From contig JAZDFC010000095.1 in the NCBI GenBank assembly GCA_043808235.1, positions 186,001 through 250,000 on the forward strand: a DNA stretch of 64,000 nt. The letters run 5' to 3'. This document shows positions 52,726-61,359 of this stretch, piece after piece (the first letter of the stretch is position 1; each line of letters begins with the position of its first letter). The notes beneath the pieces are model-generated. The model saw only the letters and a program-made list of their open reading frames with translations, had not been told where the DNA came from and did not search any database. The stretch is from JAZDFC01 sp043808235. GTDB taxonomy: Bacteria > Bacteroidota > Ignavibacteria > Ignavibacteriales > Melioribacteraceae. Both the position numbers and the translations under genes were made by a program.

Positions 52726-53298
52726 TTAAAAATTTATATTTAAAAAGCCTAATTGCACTTTCAGTTTGTTTGTTGCATTAAAAAGATAACGCTTCACTGT
52801 TCCTTCGTTGCAATTCATCATCTCCGCAATTTCTTTTATTTTGTATCCGTGATAAAATTTTAAGTTGACCACCATTTTTTGCTGACCGGATAAATTGTCT
52901 ATTGCCCGGCTCAAGTATTTCGAGACATCTCCCGCTAAAGTCATCTCGTCTGTTCTGCTTTCCGAAGGAATCATCTCCGCGAGAGTCTCTCCTTCTTCGC
53001 CGATTTCGTTATTGATTGATTGGTGGATGTGCTTGCTCTTATTGGTATGAAAAGAAATGCAGACGTTCGTTGTGATTCTATAAAGCCATGTGGAGAATTC
53101 GGATTTCGACTGAAAATTTTTCAATCCTTTATAAACCCGCAAAAAAACTTCCTGGTAAATATCCTTTGCATCATCAACATTGTTACGAAACGAAGCGGCA
53201 ATATTCAATACTTGCCTATCGTATCTGTGAACCAATTGTTCGAATGCTGACATATCGCCGCCTTGAGCTTTTTTAATTAGTTGATCGTCATTTAACAT
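52726..53298 (-). CDS. ECF RNA polymerase sigma factor
   Basis: 190 residues with region 2 (FEQLVHRYDRQVLNIA, DDAKDIYQEVFLRVYKGL) and region 4 (NLSGQQKMVVNLKFYHGYKIKEIAEM is split across its first helices; then NEGTVKRYLFNATNKLK). No other domain. First gene of the sigma/anti-sigma/DUF4097 operon and divergent from the SGNH gene. Autoregulation is likely but I found no repeated promoter motif to name. Confidence 0.92.
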   Translation of the reverse strand: MLNDDQLIKKAQGGDMSAFEQLVHRYDRQVLNIAASFRNNVDDAKDIYQEVFLRVYKGLKNFQSKSEFSTWLYRITTNVCISFHTNKSKHIHQSINNEIGEEGETLAEMIPSESRTDEMTLAGDVSKYLSRAIDNLSGQQKMVVNLKFYHGYKIKEIAEMMNCNEGTVKRYLFNATNKLKVQLGFLNINF

Positions 53299-53461
53299 AA
53301 TTTATTTCTCATACATTTAGTTAGACCGGCTAATTTCTAAAATGGTTGTATCCTGTTTTACACTTTTTTATTCGATGTTTTTATTAATCCCACTCACAAT
53401 TCACTTGCGACTTTCTTAACTTTCAGACACGAATTCAGCAAGATTATATTACGGAGAAAAA

Positions 53462-55273
53462 ATGAAATCACAAAAATATTTTATTGTAACGGTGATTGTA
53501 TTATTGAGTTTGACGATTTTGGTAACGGCTCAGAATCATAAAATAAAAGTCGCTTGCATTGGCAACAGCATTACCGATGGCGGACATTCAAGTACGGCTT
53601 ACCCTGCCCAGCTTGCCGTAAAACTTGGCGAACATTATGAAGTAGAAAATTTTGGAATAAGCGGAACAACTTTGCTGCGTAACGGCGATTTCCCGTACTG
53701 GGAAGAAGAATCATTTTTATTGGCGAAAGCATTTAATCCGGATATCGTAATTATTAAACTTGGAACAAATGACAGCAAGCCGCAGAACTGGGCATTCAAA
53801 GATGAATTCATAACCGATTACATTGATTTTATTAATGAGTTCAGGCAAAACGGCGCAGACCCTCAAATTTATGTAGCCAATTGCTGCCCGGTTTTTCAGG
53901 ACGGTTACGGCATAACCGGCTCGATAATTACAAATGAAATAATACCGATGCTTGTTGAAATACGAGAAGCGATGAATACTTTCATGATTGATTTTTACAA
54001 CGGCATGCTTGAACATGGCGATCTTTTTCCCGATGGAATTCATCCCAACGCAACCGGGTACGGAATAATGGCGGACATAGCCAAAGCCGCAATTCTTAAC
54101 GGTCCGAGCGGGTTCATCCGTTATTTCAATTCAAAGGATGAAGCCATTGAACTGGGTCAGTCCACAAAAATATATTGGGAAACAACCGCCGGTTCAAATG
54201 TTTTTTTCGAAGGAACCGCTGTTGGAGTAATCGACTCATTCGAAGTCTCTCCGGCGCAGGCAACCGAATATACATTGATTGCACAAGGCGAGGTTACCGA
54301 CACCAACAAAATTACTATTAACTATTTAGCGCCAGGATTGATAAAAAGTTTAAAAGCGAAGCCGACAATGGTTGAGCAAGGAGCTGGCGAATCGAGCGAA
54401 ATATTTTGGACAACAACAAATGGTTCAACCGTCTCATTCGATGGCGACGCGGTTGCGCAGAACGGTTCTAAAATTGTTACTCCTTCAGTAACTACCACAT
54501 ACACTTTGAACTCAAGCGGCAACGCAACCGATACAAGAACAGTAACCGTACATGTTTTGCCCGCCGAACAAGTAAACCGTGCACTGGAGAGACCGATTAC
54601 CTCATCAACAACAAAAGTTGGTTTTGAAAAAGAATCGGCCAACGACGGCGACGATAATACTTTTTGGCATTCTGCGGGAGAAGCCAGCGAATGGATAATG
54701 ATTGACCTTGAAAAAACAATTGAGATTAATCGCGTTGTAATAAAATGGGGAGTAGATTTTGCAACTCAATATGTTTTACACGCTATCGATTCTACCGGCG
54801 CTACAAAAGCTATTTATAATACATCGGCTGGCGATGGCGGCACAGATGATATAACTGGATTATCCGCCGCCGCAAGATATCTCCGGGTGTTGTGCATCAA
54901 AAATAACGGCGCAGGTTATGCAATCAGCGAAGTGGAAATTTATCATACCTCCGGTACATCGGATATTCCGGATAACGAATCTTTACCGCTGCAATTTTCC
55001 CTTGAACAGAATTATCCAAATCCGTTTAATCCAAGCACAACTATTGAATACACATTGCCCGTAGAGACGGGGCATGCCCCGTCTTTACAGCATGTTACAC
55101 TAAAGGTATTCGATGTGATGGGACGGGAGGCTGCAATTGTTGTGAATGAAAGACAATCGCCGGGAAAACATCAAGTTGAATTTGATGGTTCGGGATTAGC
55201 CTCCGGTGTATATTTCTACAAATTGATTGCCGGAGAATTTTCGGCGACAAAGAAGTTTGTGATGTTAAAGTAA
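53462..55273 (+). CDS. T9SS-exported SGNH hydrolase with Ig-like, F5/8-type and sorting domains
   Basis: 603 residues. Signal peptide 1-23 (VTAQ); SGNH esterase domain about 28-205 with block I CIGNSITDGG and block V DGIHPNATGYG; two Ig-like modules (about 220-375); a discoidin (F5/8 type C) domain about 377-498; and a C-terminal type IX sorting domain from about 510 (FSLEQNYPNPFNPST, ending KKFVMLK). It is likely a secreted carbohydrate esterase. The sorting domain is interrupted by 13 residues coming from a palindromic repeat at 55061-55088, in frame. ATG with GGAG 6 nt upstream. Confidence 0.9.
   Translation: MKSQKYFIVTVIVLLSLTILVTAQNHKIKVACIGNSITDGGHSSTAYPAQLAVKLGEHYEVENFGISGTTLLRNGDFPYWEEESFLLAKAFNPDIVIIKLGTNDSKPQNWAFKDEFITDYIDFINEFRQNGADPQIYVANCCPVFQDGYGITGSIITNEIIPMLVEIREAMNTFMIDFYNGMLEHGDLFPDGIHPNATGYGIMADIAKAAILNGPSGFIRYFNSKDEAIELGQSTKIYWETTAGSNVFFEGTAVGVIDSFEVSPAQATEYTLIAQGEVTDTNKITINYLAPGLIKSLKAKPTMVEQGAGESSEIFWTTTNGSTVSFDGDAVAQNGSKIVTPSVTTTYTLNSSGNATDTRTVTVHVLPAEQVNRALERPITSSTTKVGFEKESANDGDDNTFWHSAGEASEWIMIDLEKTIEINRVVIKWGVDFATQYVLHAIDSTGATKAIYNTSAGDGGTDDITGLSAAARYLRVLCIKNNGAGYAISEVEIYHTSGTSDIPDNESLPLQFSLEQNYPNPFNPSTTIEYTLPVETGHAPSLQHVTLKVFDVMGREAAIVVNERQSPGKHQVEFDGSGLASGVYFYKLIAGEFSATKKFVMLK
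55061..55088. repeat. 28-bp palindromic repeat inside a coding sequence
   Basis: Perfect palindrome AGACGGGGC-AT-GCCCCGTCT (55065-55084) extended by GTA...TAC at both ends with one mismatch. It is read in frame as PVETGHAPSLQ in the first strands of the sorting domain. The GC content differs from that of the surrounding gene. Confidence 0.75.
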
Positions 55274-55431
55274 CCTATAATTCTGAGGAGTCGGACTCTG
55301 ACCGGGGATGAAGAATCTCTCATTTTCTATTATTTGAAAAATTGCAATCGCCTACTTTGGAAGAAGTCAAATAAAATTGACCTATTATTCAATCGACTAA
55401 ATCCTATTTTGTATTAACCAATTTTAATGAT

Positions 55432-55460
55432 TTGCATAAATATTATAGAGAATCCATAAT
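55432..55460 (+). promoter_or_regulatory. Weak candidate promoter of the TolB-like gene
   Basis: TTGCAT (55432-55437), 17 nt, CATAAT (55455-55460), 40 nt before the ATG at 55501. The -10 box matches 5 of 6. In the gap before it, GAGTC-G-GACTC at about 55296-55306 is a small dyad. Confidence 0.3.
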
Positions 55461-55500
55461 CGAAGCACTTTTCATTTAGATTAAATTTTTGGTTAATAAC

Positions 55501-56439
55501 ATGATGAGATATATTTTTCTTTTGGGTATAGCGCTTCCGTTTTTACTCGCCATCTTTGGTTGCGATACCGCCGATCCGTTACCTGAAGAACCGGAAAGTA
55601 TAATTGCGCATTGGCAAAGCCGCCCTGAATTTTCCAGGGATGGAAAGAAGATAGTTTTTGAAGGGAATTACGATAGCGTTTCAGCTATTCACTTTGTCGA
55701 CATAAAAGGAAATTATATTGGTAATCTTTTTAAACAGAACCCTGACACAGCATACTATGCCGATTTTCCAACGTGGCTTCCCGATAACGAAACAATTGTT
55801 TTATCTCTTAACGATGTATTACATACAATTAAATATACCGGCGAAAATTTTACGAAACTAACCGATTCACATCCCGGGGTTTTTATGCATAGTTCCCCGG
55901 ATGGTAAGTATATTGTTGGAATTCTTAGTGTGTGCAATCCTCAATGCGGTCTTGCGCTCTATGATTTTTCAAAAGATCAATCTAAATTAATTAGACAATA
56001 TGGTGGTACGGCAAGCTGGTCGGGCGACTCAAAAAATATTTATTTCAGAACCAATGAACATAAAAAAATTGCCGGAACTGATAAAAGTGAATATCTTGGT
56101 TTCGTCTTGCGGAGAATAAATGTTTATTCAAGCCAGGAGGATAGCCTTTACTTCCATCAAAACAACACGTCATTTATTAACAGTCTCGCTGTGTCGCCGG
56201 ACGAAAAAGAAATTGTCTGTTCTGTAGTGGCAGGTTCTCCACCGCAATATAATTTATGGAAATTTATAATCGAGACGAGGCAGCTTATCCAACTTACATT
56301 TGAGGGCGGAGACGAACCTTTTTATAGCCCGGATGGTAATTTGATAGTATATATCAATACCAAAATATCCGAAGGAGGTGTATGGATTATGAACCGCGAT
56401 GGCTCCAATCAACATCGGTTAACAAAGAAAAACAAGTAA
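55501..56439 (+). CDS. TolB-like beta-propeller lipoprotein
   Basis: 312 residues from the ATG at 55501 (an in-frame TTG four codons earlier is unlikely). Signal peptide with lipobox IFGC (Cys21). The rest is a WD40-like/TolB propeller: PEFSRDGKKIVFEG, SSPDGKYIVGI, ASWSGDSKNIYF, VSPDEKEIVCSV, FYSPDGNLIVY and WIMNRDGSNQHRLT, one per blade. Probably a periplasmic or surface protein that binds partners; no enzyme motif. No clear operon partner on the left. Confidence 0.85.
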   Translation: MMRYIFLLGIALPFLLAIFGCDTADPLPEEPESIIAHWQSRPEFSRDGKKIVFEGNYDSVSAIHFVDIKGNYIGNLFKQNPDTAYYADFPTWLPDNETIVLSLNDVLHTIKYTGENFTKLTDSHPGVFMHSSPDGKYIVGILSVCNPQCGLALYDFSKDQSKLIRQYGGTASWSGDSKNIYFRTNEHKKIAGTDKSEYLGFVLRRINVYSSQEDSLYFHQNNTSFINSLAVSPDEKEIVCSVVAGSPPQYNLWKFIIETRQLIQLTFEGGDEPFYSPDGNLIVYINTKISEGGVWIMNRDGSNQHRLTKKNK

Positions 56440-56538
56440 GTATAAAAAATAATCTTGAATAAAGTTGGGCAACTTACCAACAACATTTCTGCTAAAACTA
56501 ATTGTCAAAGAGAAAAATTTTTTACACTAAATTTGAAC

Positions 56539-57417
56539 ATGAAAACGATTATTCTTCTGCTAACTCTCGCTGCCGGGATATTATTTCCGCAAGGTTATGT
56601 TTTTTCTTTCCTCTTAAAATATGTTTTGATGGGATTGCTTTTATTCGCTTTCCTTGATGTAAGAATTGAAAAAAGTATTATTAAAAAATCACATTTCTAT
56701 ATTCTTGCTTTGAATATATTCATGCCGCTCGCGGCATATTTCCTTCTGAATATTTTTAATCATTTGCTTGCGCAGGCCGCGTTCATTGCTGGGCTTGCCC
56801 CGACGGCAATTGCAGCACCAGTTGTAATCAGCATTTTAAAGCGAAAAGTTGAGTATACGGCGTTTTCACTTTTGCTTACTAATATTGTTATCGCATTGCT
56901 CGTTCCGTTTCTGTTAACAAATGTTACCGGCGCAGAGAACGACATTGATTTATGGAGCGTACTTTACCCGGTATTAATTGTTTTTTCCATTCCTCTTTTA
57001 CTAGGACAATTTTTAAAATATTTACTGCCTGTCGTCCATTCATTTCTTTCGAGATTTAAAGACGATTCTTTCTACTTTTTGATGGGAGGAATTTACCTCG
57101 GTACTGCGAACGCAAGCCATTATCTGCGCACGGAAATGAATCATTCATTTGATATTGTGTTTTATATCGGCGCAGCAATATTTATAATCTGTTTTTTGAA
57201 TTTTTCTTTAGGAAGAATTTTGGGCGGGAAAGAATTTTCAATCGAAGCCGGTCAATCGCTCGGGCAAAAGAACAACGCATTTACTGTTTGGCTTGCATTA
57301 ACATTCATTAATCCGCTCGCAGTTCTTGGACCGGTGTTTTATGTTTTATTTCAAAATTTATTTGTCTCGTGGGAACTGCATCATTATAACAAATCACAAA
57401 TATCAAAAAGCAAATAA
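56539..57417 (+). CDS. Bile acid:sodium symporter-like (BASS/SBF) membrane transporter
   Basis: 292 residues with about nine or ten membrane helices. GLAPTAIAAPVVISIL and the later GQKNNAFTVWLALTFINPLAVLGP resemble the two crossing-helix motifs of the BASS/SBF fold, including the acidic-free polar residues. The ATG at 56539 begins the first helix; an in-frame TTG 84 nt earlier adds only a polar stretch and is rejected. Substrate unknown (organic acids, bile-salt-like compounds or precursors in the family). Assignment is moderate. Confidence 0.6.
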   Translation: MKTIILLLTLAAGILFPQGYVFSFLLKYVLMGLLLFAFLDVRIEKSIIKKSHFYILALNIFMPLAAYFLLNIFNHLLAQAAFIAGLAPTAIAAPVVISILKRKVEYTAFSLLLTNIVIALLVPFLLTNVTGAENDIDLWSVLYPVLIVFSIPLLLGQFLKYLLPVVHSFLSRFKDDSFYFLMGGIYLGTANASHYLRTEMNHSFDIVFYIGAAIFIICFLNFSLGRILGGKEFSIEAGQSLGQKNNAFTVWLALTFINPLAVLGPVFYVLFQNLFVSWELHHYNKSQISKSK

Positions 57418-57470
57418 CAAACAAAGCCCAATCAACAAACAACAAGCGGGTTGCTTCCACTCTTGAGAGA

Positions 57471-57493
57471 GCTTGCCCCGACTTGTCGGGGGG
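57471..57493 (-). repeat. REP-like element, same family as that at 39586-39606
   Basis: Read on the minus strand it is CCCCCGAC-AA-GTCGGGG followed by CAAGC. The copy downstream of polA differs by one substitution and one deletion in 21 nt and keeps the CAAGC flank. This indicates a dispersed repeat family rather than chance terminators. Confidence 0.6.
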
Positions 57494-57591
57494 AACGGAA
57501 GGGGTGTGTCTGCAAAATCCCGGCTTTCTAAACCAAGGAAAGAGAAGACAAATCAACCATTGATCTGAAACCCAACTTTGAAATCATGTCG

Positions 57592-57645
57592 GACTAAAGT
57601 CCAATGGCTATGGAGAAATCAGATACCCCGGCATGAATGCCGGGG
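57592..57645. repeat. Pair of GC-rich palindromes
   Basis: GGACTAAAGTCC (57592-57603) and a 20-bp CCCCGGCAT/ATGCCGGGG palindrome (57626-57645) are 22 nt apart. The first has the form of a widespread bacterial repeat (GGxCTAAAGxCC). GC content is well above the surrounding sequence. Confidence 0.6.
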
Positions 57646-57765
57646 CTATTCAAATATTTTTAATAGAAAAATATTGTGTAATTCGAGGATTTTCAAAAAT
57701 TATTTTTACAGATTGCCATTTGAAGTTTTATTGTGTTCTGGGATTTGCCTTTTTGAATTTTACTT

Positions 57766-58710
57766 TCAACAAATCTCCAGCATACTTTGAATCGGAAGGC
57801 GTGCTTTGGCTGCAAGTTCTTCCGGCACTTTCACTTCGTGAACCTCGTTCAGCAATGAGTTGTAAAGTTTTTCTATCGTAATCATTTTCATGTATTCGCA
57901 TATTGCGTTTTCGCTTAGCGGGAAAAACTCTTTGCCGGGATTAAATTTTTTCAGCCTGTGAAGAATTCCGGTCTCGGTTGCAATTACAAATTCATTTGCC
58001 GGTGATTGCGCCGCATAATTAATCATTCCTTCGGTAGAAAAAATGTGTACATTCTTGCAATCAAAATACATTTGCGATTTCAACAAGCACGATGACGAGC
58101 AGCCGCATTCCGGGTGAATTAAAAACTCAGCATCGGGATGTTCTTTTTGTGCTTCTTCAAAACTTACATCGCCAATCTTCTCGTGAACATGACATCCGCC
58201 TTCCCAGATAATCAACTCACGGCCTGTTACTGCCTGAACATATCTTCCCAAAAATCTATCCGGCAGAAAAAGAATTTTTTTGTCCGCTGGAATTGCGTTA
58301 ACAACTTTAACCGCATTTGACGATGTGCAGCAGTAGTCCGTTTCGGCCTTTACATCCGCCGTTGTGTTAACATACGAAACAACCACCGCGCCGGGATTCA
58401 TCGCTTTCCATGCTTTCAACTGTTCGGCGGTAATACTTGCCGCGAGCGAGCAACCGGCTTCTGAATCTGGAATTAAAACTTTTTTATCCGGTGCAATTAT
58501 CGAGGCAGTCTCGGCCATAAAATGAACTCCGCAGAAAACAATTATTTCTGCGTCAACGCTCGCAGCCTTTTGCGACAAACCGAGCGAATCACCGACAAAA
58601 TCCGCAATATCCTGTATCGCACCAATTTGGTAATTATGCGCAAGAATTACCGCATTCTTTTCTTTTTTCAATCTCTGAATTTCTTCGAACATTTCCTTCA
58701 CGACTATCAC
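57766..58710 (-). CDS. nadA: Quinolinate synthase
   Basis: Fe-S enzyme condensing iminoaspartate with dihydroxyacetone phosphate to quinolinate. 314 residues: ILAHNYQIGAIQDIADFVGDSL at the start (in two blocks), VFCGVHFMAETA, CCTSSNAVKV and HPECGCSSSCL, supplying the three cluster cysteines. GTG start at 58710 with AAAGG 7 nt upstream; an ATG six codons on is the alternative. Last gene of nadB-nadC-nadA. Confidence 0.95.
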   Translation of the reverse strand: MIVVKEMFEEIQRLKKEKNAVILAHNYQIGAIQDIADFVGDSLGLSQKAASVDAEIIVFCGVHFMAETASIIAPDKKVLIPDSEAGCSLAASITAEQLKAWKAMNPGAVVVSYVNTTADVKAETDYCCTSSNAVKVVNAIPADKKILFLPDRFLGRYVQAVTGRELIIWEGGCHVHEKIGDVSFEEAQKEHPDAEFLIHPECGCSSSCLLKSQMYFDCKNVHIFSTEGMINYAAQSPANEFVIATETGILHRLKKFNPGKEFFPLSENAICEYMKMITIEKLYNSLLNEVHEVKVPEELAAKARLPIQSMLEIC

Positions 58711-58761
58711 AATATTACCTTTCTTTGAATCAATAAATTTACGTTGTGTTATTCTTTCATT

Positions 58762-59613
58762 TTATAAAGATACGACGTACAGACTAATGTCCATTGCTTT
58801 AATGGAATGTGTGATTGCGCCGGTTGAAATATAATCCACGCCTGTTTCGGCAACCGACCGGACATTATCTATTGTAATATTTCCCGAAGCTTCCACCATA
58901 ACATTTCCATCGATGAATTTTACCGCTTCTTTCATTTGCTCGAGTGTCATATTATCAAGCATTATAATATCGGCGCCGGCTCCGAGCGCTTCTTTTACTT
59001 CATTAATATCTTTTGTTTCCACTTCAATTTTCATAGCGGCATGTATTTTTGATTTTATACTTTGAATTGCTTTTGTAATTCCGCCCGCTACCGTAATATG
59101 ATTATTTTTGATTAACACCATGTCAAACAAACCGATACGGTGGTTAGTACCGCCGCCAATGCTTACGGCATATTTATCAAGCATACGATTGCCGGGCACG
59201 GTTTTACGTGTATCTAGAAGTTTGGTATTCAGTCCTTTGAGGCATTCTACATAACGCGAGGTTGTTGTTGCAATGCCCGACATACGCTGCAGAAAATTTA
59301 ACGCGGTTCTTTCACCGCTTAACAGCGCACGGTACGAGCCTTCAAATTCGGCAATGATGGAATCGGCTTCAACTTTGGCTCCGTCCGAATAAAAATATTT
59401 CCATTTGATATCCGGATCAAGTTTTTTAAATACTCGCTCCGCTATTGGCAGCCCGGCAATAATTCCAAATCCTTTTACTTTTAAAACAGCCTTCGCTCTT
59501 TTATCGGCGGGAATAATGTTTTCCGTAGTGATGTCGCCGCTGCCGATATCTTCGGTCAACGCCAAATCAATAATTTTTTGAACCGAGTCGGTTTCTAATA
59601 AATTATTTTTCAT
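58762..59613 (-). CDS. nadC: Nicotinate-nucleotide pyrophosphorylase (carboxylating)
   Basis: Converts quinolinate and PRPP to nicotinate mononucleotide. 283 residues with EDIGSGDITTENIIP, SGERTALNFLQRMSGIAT, LDTRKTVPGNRMLDKYAV (active-site Arg and Lys) and VEASGNITIDNV. Complete. It starts 3 nt after the nadB stop and is 51 nt before nadA, so the three genes form one operon. Confidence 0.95.
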   Translation of the reverse strand: MKNNLLETDSVQKIIDLALTEDIGSGDITTENIIPADKRAKAVLKVKGFGIIAGLPIAERVFKKLDPDIKWKYFYSDGAKVEADSIIAEFEGSYRALLSGERTALNFLQRMSGIATTTSRYVECLKGLNTKLLDTRKTVPGNRMLDKYAVSIGGGTNHRIGLFDMVLIKNNHITVAGGITKAIQSIKSKIHAAMKIEVETKDINEVKEALGAGADIIMLDNMTLEQMKEAVKFIDGNVMVEASGNITIDNVRSVAETGVDYISTGAITHSIKAMDISLYVVSL

Positions 59614-59616
59614 ACT

Positions 59617-61188
59617 CTACTCTATTGATGTAAAAAACTGATTTTCCTTTTTGTTAAAAACTATTCTTTTTATCCACGAATTCTCCTCGTGTGGAAAGTC
59701 TTCTCTTAAATGAACACCCCGGCTCTCAGTTCTAAGCAAAGCGGCGCGTGTCATCAATAAACAAATTTGCTTCAGATTTTGTAATCGCATATTGTAATAT
59801 TCATTTTCAACCGAGATTGAAAAATCGGGAATATTTTCAATTTGACTAATTGCTTTTTTTAAAGATTCTTCAGTCCGTAGGATTCCAACCATATCCATCA
59901 TTATTTCAGCGATGTCGTTTTTAATTTTCAAAAACATTTCTTCTTTTGAATAATCAATCACAAAATCCGGTTCGGGAAAATCCTCTTTTGACTCCGTAAT
60001 AATTTCTTTCAATGAAAAATCGATTGCCCGCTTCGCAAAAACAATGCATTCGAGCAGTGAATTACTTGCAAGACGGTTGGCGCCGTTAACGCCGGTTAAT
60101 GCGGCTTCGCCGAATGAATATAAGCCTTTGATGTTTGTCTCGCCGTTCAACCCGCTTTTAATTCCTCCAACCATGTAGTGCGCTGCCGGAGCAACAGGAA
60201 TAGGATCTTTTGTAATATCGATGCCGGACTCCATTGCCTGTTCATAAATATTGGCGAAACGCTTTTTTATTTTTTCCGGATTGAGGTGGTCCAATTTCAA
60301 AAACACATTTGGTTTGCCCGATGCGTGCATCTCGTTGAATATTGCTTTTGATACTATATCGCGCGGTGCAAGTTCGGCCGCGGGATCAATATCGAGCATA
60401 AACCGTTTGCCTTTGTGATTAACAAGATATGCGCCTTCGCCCCGCACCGCTTCGCTGATTAAAAATGTTTCACCGTCCTTTTTATAAAAAGCGGTGGGAT
60501 GAAACTGCATGAACTCCATATCCGCTACATCACACCCGGCGTTAAAAGCAAGTGAAATACCATCGCCGGTTGTAGTATGCGGATTTGTTGACCGTTCGTA
60601 AATACCCGCGCATCCGCCTGTAGCAAGCATTACCCTGCATGATTGAAAAACAAGATTTTCTTCTCTTTCAAAATCATATGCAAAAACGCCGCGACAGATC
60701 CCTTCACTTACAATCAATTCATTCACGATACAGTATTCAAATAAATCAATATTATTTTTCTTTTCAACTTGACCGGCTAAAAAAGTAACAAGTTCCTTTC
60801 CGGTTGCACTTCCTCCCGCATGAAGTATGCGCCGACGACTGTGTCCGCCTTCCATTCCAAGAGAAAGCTGGCCGTTTGTTTCATCGAAGGGCATTCCGTT
60901 TTCAAGTAATTCCTCAACACGAAGTTTTCCTTCTTTCACTAATATTTCGACAGCTTTTGTGTTACATAATCCGCGTCCGGTTTTTAATGTATCTGCAATG
61001 TGTGAGTCAATATCCTCGGGCGCATAAACAGCCGCAGCAATACCGCCCTGCGCCCAAAACGAGTTGCTTATTTCAACGGTGGATTTAGTAAGCAAAGCAA
61101 CGCTGCCGAAATTTGCAGCATACCATGCAGCATATAAACCGGCTGCACCGCTTCCGATAATTAAAAAATCATATTCGTACTTGGCCAT
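59617..61188 (-). CDS. nadB: L-aspartate oxidase
   Basis: FAD enzyme making iminoaspartate for NA synthesis. 523 residues: FLIIGSGAAGLYAAWYAA as dinucleotide-binding fold, SFWAQGGIAAA, HTTTGDGISLAF, the capping domain with active Arg in APRDIVSKAI, and VNGANRLASNSLLE. C-terminal helical domain present. ATG start; strong promoter 39-67 nt upstream. Confidence 0.95.
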   Translation of the reverse strand: MAKYEYDFLIIGSGAAGLYAAWYAANFGSVALLTKSTVEISNSFWAQGGIAAAVYAPEDIDSHIADTLKTGRGLCNTKAVEILVKEGKLRVEELLENGMPFDETNGQLSLGMEGGHSRRRILHAGGSATGKELVTFLAGQVEKKNNIDLFEYCIVNELIVSEGICRGVFAYDFEREENLVFQSCRVMLATGGCAGIYERSTNPHTTTGDGISLAFNAGCDVADMEFMQFHPTAFYKKDGETFLISEAVRGEGAYLVNHKGKRFMLDIDPAAELAPRDIVSKAIFNEMHASGKPNVFLKLDHLNPEKIKKRFANIYEQAMESGIDITKDPIPVAPAAHYMVGGIKSGLNGETNIKGLYSFGEAALTGVNGANRLASNSLLECIVFAKRAIDFSLKEIITESKEDFPEPDFVIDYSKEEMFLKIKNDIAEIMMDMVGILRTEESLKKAISQIENIPDFSISVENEYYNMRLQNLKQICLLMTRAALLRTESRGVHLREDFPHEENSWIKRIVFNKKENQFFTSIE

Positions 61189-61226
61189 AATTAAAATGCA
61201 GTTAAGTGAGAATCATGAACGTGGAA

Positions 61227-61255
61227 AAAATAAAGGTTGGGAAGGTAAGTGTCAA
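61227..61255 (-). promoter_or_regulatory. Strong sigma70-type promoter of the nadBCA operon
   Basis: Minus strand TTGACA (61255-61250), 17 nt, TATTTT (61232-61227), transcription start expected near 61220, i.e. a leader of about 32 nt. Same boxes and spacing as the TetR-gene promoter. A short palindrome CAGCT-CGC-AGCTG (61284-61296) lies 28 nt upstream of the -35 box and could bind a regulator. Confidence 0.7.
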
Positions 61256-61359
61256 ATGGGTTTAACATTTAGATTGCAGCAAACAGCTCGCAGCTGGCAG
61301 TTCAAAATCGATATTGGTTTTCAAGGAGTAATGTGATATAAATTTTTGCGTGGACAGGT

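Larger units (their letters stand above)
57418..57765. other. 348-bp repeat-rich intergenic region
   Basis: Convergent gap between the BASS gene and nadA. No gene is supported. It holds four inverted repeats: CCCCGAC-TT-GTCGGGG (57476-57491), GGACT-AA-AGTCC (57592-57603), CCCCGGCAT-GA-ATGCCGGGG (57626-57645) and an AT-rich AATATTTTT/AAAAATATT stem (57653-57675) that could terminate transcription from either side. Confidence 0.7.

Noticed and set aside
55274..55431. Possible repeat or small RNA between the SGNH and TolB-like genes
   Set aside because: Only one short dyad (GAGTC-G-GACTC) was seen; no T-run, no conserved structure.
57308..57556. 82-aa minus-strand ORF between the BASS gene and nadA
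   Set aside because: Its only recognisable part (PDKSGQALSRVEAT) is the translation of the REP-like repeat; no SD or conserved domain.
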